From Gonocerus acuteangulatus (lineage: Eukaryota > Arthropoda > Insecta > Hemiptera > Coreidae), in contig OX328132.1 of NCBI GenBank assembly GCA_946811695.1, positions 59,450,449 to 59,514,448 on the forward strand: DNA of 64,000 bases. Reading direction: 5' to 3'. The translations under genes and the position numbers were made by a program. Each line of letters starts with the position of its first letter. Position 1 is the stretch's first letter. The notes under the pieces are model-generated. The model ran no database searches. It saw only the letters and a program-made list of their open reading frames with translations, and was not told the DNA's origin. This document shows, piece after piece, positions 63,897-64,000 of this stretch.

Positions 63897-64000
63897 CTAG
63901 CGCGGTTCCTCCCTCCCTCCATAGGGAGGAACCCCGCTTATTAGGTTGACCTCATAACGCGATCCGGAAGTGCCGACTAGAAAATTTTACGTTTCAGAAC
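63897..64000 (+). mobile_element. Helentron-like element, 5' end (runs off the window)
   Basis: It begins TTCTAGCGCGGTTCCTCCCT and continues 'ccatagggaggaaccccgct', 'gcgatccggaagtgccgac' and 'gaaaattttacgtttcagaa' to the last base of the window. Its 3' end lies outside. Confidence 0.85.

Overview
This 64 kb window is AT-rich eukaryotic DNA made almost entirely of transposable-element remains, foldbacks, satellites and (TA)n microsatellites. I found no convincing host gene: every coding stretch that I recognise belongs to a transposon, and all of these are broken by frameshifts, stops or truncation. The mixture (Jockey- and I-like LINEs, Penelope-like elements, a mariner with three catalytic Asp, a pogo/Tigger-like remnant, Helitron/Helentron material, hAT-type MITEs, tRNA-derived SINEs) fits an invertebrate, most likely an arthropod and perhaps an insect. 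The species cannot be named from this sequence alone.

Layout. 0-8 kb: a dispersed repeat (second copy at 32.6 kb), a 1.8 kb foldback, a Helitron helicase tail, and a TIR element carrying a nested SINE. 8-13 kb: minisatellites (24, 58 and 155 bp units), a (TA)n hairpin and a pogo/Tigger terminus. 13-21 kb: dispersed repeats, hairpins, SINEs, a pogo/Tigger-like relic, and a Helentron-like element with a hAT-type MITE inside it. 21.6-23.7 kb: a Jockey-like LINE abutting a Helitron helicase fragment. 25-31 kb: a LINE tail, a 425 bp hAT-type MITE and a non-autonomous Penelope-like element with a hammerhead ribozyme core. 32-43 kb: a second Jockey-like LINE, a 129 bp higher-order satellite, several Helentron-like copies and a LINE RNase H fragment. 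43.8-46.2 kb: a DD41D-type mariner with long TIRs and a probable intron. 46-52 kb: an R1-like LINE tail, a Penelope-like element in head-to-head inverted form, an older Penelope-like relic and a hAT-type MITE.

The most striking structure spans 53,180-63,739: about 10.6 kb flanked by a 9 bp direct repeat (ACAAATCTA), with long terminal inverted repeats built from a 160 bp tandem repeat (about 15 copies left, about 8 right). This is the architecture of Foldback elements. Each 160 bp unit contains a palindrome of about 34 bp centred on GTAATATTAC. The interior holds no recognisable transposase and is packed with other elements (two LINE tails, a Helentron-like copy, a mariner-type MITE, a 53 bp minisatellite).

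The elements do not form a pathway. The window records layered insertions, several of which can be ordered from clean target-site duplications: MITE into Helentron-like element at 18.4 kb, Foldback-like element into a Penelope-like 3' end at 53/63.7 kb, SINE into an older TIR element at 20.5 kb. All identifications come from reading motifs and repeats by eye; no database search was run.
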